From Actinomycetes bacterium (GTDB lineage Bacteria > Actinomycetota > Thermoleophilia > Gaiellales > F1-60-MAGs149), in assembly GCA_025360225.1 (NCBI GenBank), contig JANYCN010000045.1:1-35144 (forward strand): a stretch of 35,144 bases of DNA, in the 5' to 3' direction. Positions within the stretch are counted from its first letter, which is position 1. Each line of letters begins with the position of its first letter. The position numbers were made by a program, and so were the translations under genes. This document shows, one piece after another, positions 33,343-35,144 of this stretch. Under the pieces are notes generated by a model. The model made no database searches and was not told the DNA's origin. It saw only the letters and a program-made list of their open reading frames with translations.

Positions 33343-33666
33343 GGCGAGCACGTCTCCAGGGTGGAGGCGCTGCGGATCGAGCTTCGGGTTGAGGGCGATG
33401 ATCGCCGCGATGTCGATGCCGAGCCGCGCGGCGATCGCGCTCAGCGTGTCGCCTGTCTTGACCACGTAGCTCGTCGGCGGTATCACCGTTCCCGTCCCCG
33501 TCGAGCTGACGAGCGTGACCGGCGTTGACGGCGACGACGGCGCAGAGGTTGGACGCCGGAAGGCACCTGCGAGGACGACGCCGACGACGACGACCGCGAC
33601 GACGAGCGCTCCAGGCGCGACGAACGTCCAGACCGAGGTCGTCGAGGCGCCTCTACGCGCTGGCAT
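33334..33666 (-). CDS. Membrane-anchored LysM-domain protein
   Basis: A 110-residue protein with one membrane helix (about 14-36, WTFVAPGALVVAVVVVGVVL), a short serine, threonine and proline-rich linker, and one C-terminal LysM domain (about 66-110, YVVKTGDTLSAIAARLGIDIAAI followed by LNPKLDPQRLHPGDVLALP). The LysM should lie outside the membrane and bind peptidoglycan. No catalytic domain follows. The ATG overlaps the end of pyrF by 14 bp, so the two are co-transcribed. Confidence 0.87.
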   Translation of the reverse strand: MPARRGASTTSVWTFVAPGALVVAVVVVGVVLAGAFRRPTSAPSSPSTPVTLVSSTGTGTVIPPTSYVVKTGDTLSAIAARLGIDIAAIIALNPKLDPQRLHPGDVLALP

Positions 33667-34564
33667 CGACGGCGACCTTCCAGAGCGCCTCGCGATGGCG
33701 ACGCGCGCTCGCCGCGACAGCGTCTCGCCAGTCTCCCGGCTCGCCGCGCCACGCCTCGATCACCGAACGCGAGGCGCTAACGAGCGCACCGGCCGGATGC
33801 GGAGCGAAGGCCGCCCGCGCATCCTCGGGACGCCCGCCCTGGGCGCCGAGCCCGGGAACGAGCAGCGGCGTGTGCGGCATCAGCCGACGCGCCTCCGTAA
33901 GCGCGTGGGGCTGCGTCAGCCCGATCACGGCGCCGATCGAGGAGAGCCCGGAGGAGCCGATCCGACCGGCGCCGAGCGCGCTGACGAGGGTCGCCAGGCG
34001 ATGCCAGAGCGGTGCGCCGTCAACGAGGAGGAGCTCCTGCACGTCCGCCGACCCGGCGTTGGACGTCCGCACGAGGGCGTACAGCCCGCCGCCGTGCACG
34101 TCAGCGACACCGGCGAACGGCGCGAGCGAGTCAGCACCGAGCAGCGGGTTCACCGTCAACGCGTCCGCCACCGGTGCCTCGCCACCGAGCCGCGGGGCAA
34201 GCCACGCTGCGGCATATGCCTCCGCGGTCGAGGCGATGTCGCCGCGCTTGCCGTCAGCGATCACCGGTACGCCGGCCGCCTGGGCGGCCGCACACACGCG
34301 CTCGAGCGCCGTGATGCCGTAGCCGCCGAGCGCCTCGAAGAAGGCGACCTGCGGCTTGAAGGCGGCGGCATCCGCGCTGGCGGCCTCGATCAAGCCGATG
34401 CAGTAGCGCTCCATCGCGCGCGCCGTACCGGAGCGGTCGGGCCGCAGCCCTCGCGTGCAGGCATCAGGAAACGGCCCACGCGGGTCGAGCCCGACACAGA
34501 GCACCGAGGAGGCGTCCTCAACGCGCCGTGCGAGACGATCGGCGAAGTGCAACGGTGCGCGCAT
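33653..34564 (-). CDS. pyrF: Orotidine-5'-phosphate decarboxylase (type 2)
   Basis: A 303-residue OMP decarboxylase of the longer type 2 form. It has SVLCVGLDPRG, AAFKPQVAFFEALGGYG and the catalytic ADGKRGDIASTAEAYA motif, plus YALVRTSNAGSADVQ. It makes UMP from OMP in pyrimidine synthesis. The ATG lies 14 nt after the stop of the UvrC-like gene, so it is probably part of an operon continuing beyond the right edge; a TAGAAT sequence there contains that stop codon. Confidence 0.95.
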   Translation of the reverse strand: MRAPLHFADRLARRVEDASSVLCVGLDPRGPFPDACTRGLRPDRSGTARAMERYCIGLIEAASADAAAFKPQVAFFEALGGYGITALERVCAAAQAAGVPVIADGKRGDIASTAEAYAAAWLAPRLGGEAPVADALTVNPLLGADSLAPFAGVADVHGGGLYALVRTSNAGSADVQELLLVDGAPLWHRLATLVSALGAGRIGSSGLSSIGAVIGLTQPHALTEARRLMPHTPLLVPGLGAQGGRPEDARAAFAPHPAGALVSASRSVIEAWRGEPGDWRDAVAASARRHREALWKVAVDASA

Positions 34565-34578
34565 CGGTGATCGGGATT

Positions 34579-35144
34579 CTACGCGGCCGGCACCCGAGCG
34601 CGCGCGTTGCGCACCGCCGTGCCGAACACGTCGTCGGCGCCGGTGTAGCGCACCGAAGCGACACCGGTGATGCGCCCCGAGAACGCTTCGGCGAGCAGCA
34701 GTGCCTCGTCGCGGCGTTCCGGATGCACGGCCGCAGGACCGTCGACGCCCGGGCCAGCATCGACGGCGTGACGCACCGTCACCGTGAGCGCGCGGGCCTC
34801 AAGGCGACCCTCCCCGGTGCGCGGGATCGCCCGACGCTCAACCTCGAGACCGAAGGCGACGGCGAACGCCGCGAGGAGCCCCGGTGACCGGTGCGGCGCG
34901 AGGACAACGCCGTGCAGCGCGCGTGCCTCACGGACCGCCCGCAGACGCCCACCCGCGGCACGGAGCGCGACCTCAGCGTCGCGCAGGGCGGCAGCCTCCT
35001 CGAAGCGCTGGTCGAGCACCAGGCGCGCGCGTCGCCGGCGCAGGCGCTCGATCGGCACCCCGCCGCCGCCGTGCAGGGCGGCCGCGAGCGCGCGCGCCGC
35101 CGCGTCGTGGGCCTGCGCCGCGTCGCCGCCCCGGCAAGGTGCGA
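34579..35144 (-). CDS. UvrC-like nuclease, C-terminal part (5' end outside window)
   Basis: The reading frame continues without a stop to the right edge. It contains an APCRG segment near the edge, then RRRRARLVLDQRFEEAAALRDAEVALR, the UVR motif found in UvrC and in GIY-YIG nucleases such as Cho and DnaQ-GIY-YIG fusions. About 110 residues follow before the stop, without the UvrC HhH tail, which argues for a Cho-like or DnaQ-fused GIY-YIG endonuclease and not full UvrC. The GIY-YIG domain itself would lie beyond the window. An internal GTG at 35058 is probably not the start. Confidence 0.7.
   Translation of the reverse strand, partial: APCRGGDAAQAHDAAARALAAALHGGGGVPIERLRRRRARLVLDQRFEEAAALRDAEVALRAAGGRLRAVREARALHGVVLAPHRSPGLLAAFAVAFGLEVERRAIPRTGEGRLEARALTVTVRHAVDAGPGVDGPAAVHPERRDEALLLAEAFSGRITGVASVRYTGADDVFGTAVRNARARVPAA

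Noticed and set aside
1-35144. CRISPR arrays, tRNA or rRNA genes, intact insertion sequences
   Set aside because: No regularly spaced repeats, no tRNA-like cloverleaf or rRNA signature and no transposase were seen. The 31-bp repeat is dispersed and not an array.

Overview
The window is GC-rich bacterial chromosome with actinobacterial features: CBS-less GuaB3 next to guaA, many GTG and TTG starts, and a TAnnnT -10 hexamer placed 6-7 nt before many start codons (leaderless mRNAs). The mixture suggests a deep-branching actinobacterium, perhaps Thermoleophilia. That placement is an inference from gene content and style, not a proven assignment.

Layout, left to right. (1) 214-5287, minus strand: a tightly overlapping five-gene operon reading soxA, soxG-like, soxB, soxD, ydeI. 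It encodes a heterotetrameric sarcosine-oxidase-type enzyme whose alpha subunit is unusual: an ASCH domain is fused to its N-terminus and it carries two sets of Fe-S-type cysteines. (2) 5316-6738, plus: a UbiE-like methyltransferase overlapping a polytopic membrane protein with a UbiA-like motif, followed by a 460-bp non-coding stretch with a broken secreted-protein gene and three tandem hairpins. (3) 7198-9262: an LPG-synthase-type membrane protein and CorA, divergent. (4) 9279-15480, minus: murJ, a GNAT, a tandem GNAT, lepA, then an Xre/ParS-type antitoxin with a RES toxin. (5) 15557-16936: rpsT, a VapBC pair with a palindromic operator, and acpS. (6) 16933-20815: cupin, a NicO-like metal transporter, and a TetR regulator with an MMPL exporter that share an operator. 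(7) 20802-24994, minus: rplM, rpsI, glmM, glmS (ribosome and amino-sugar/peptidoglycan precursor supply). (8) 25130-26764, plus: HIT protein and MFS exporter. (9) 26830-32556, minus: a D,D-carboxypeptidase, a PfkB kinase, GuaB3, GuaA and a GNAT. (10) 32587-35144: a membrane protein, then (minus) the C-terminal end of a UvrC-like nuclease, pyrF and a LysM membrane protein.

Beyond the housekeeping genes, the most notable observations are the ASCH-SoxA fusion, a dispersed 31-bp repeat (five copies, four of them in two inverted pairs, two copies ending in a -10 hexamer), the pervasive leaderless promoter grammar with back-to-back divergent -10 elements, and a gene start whose second codon is an amber stop although its promoter looks intact. 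No tRNA, rRNA, CRISPR array or intact insertion sequence was seen.
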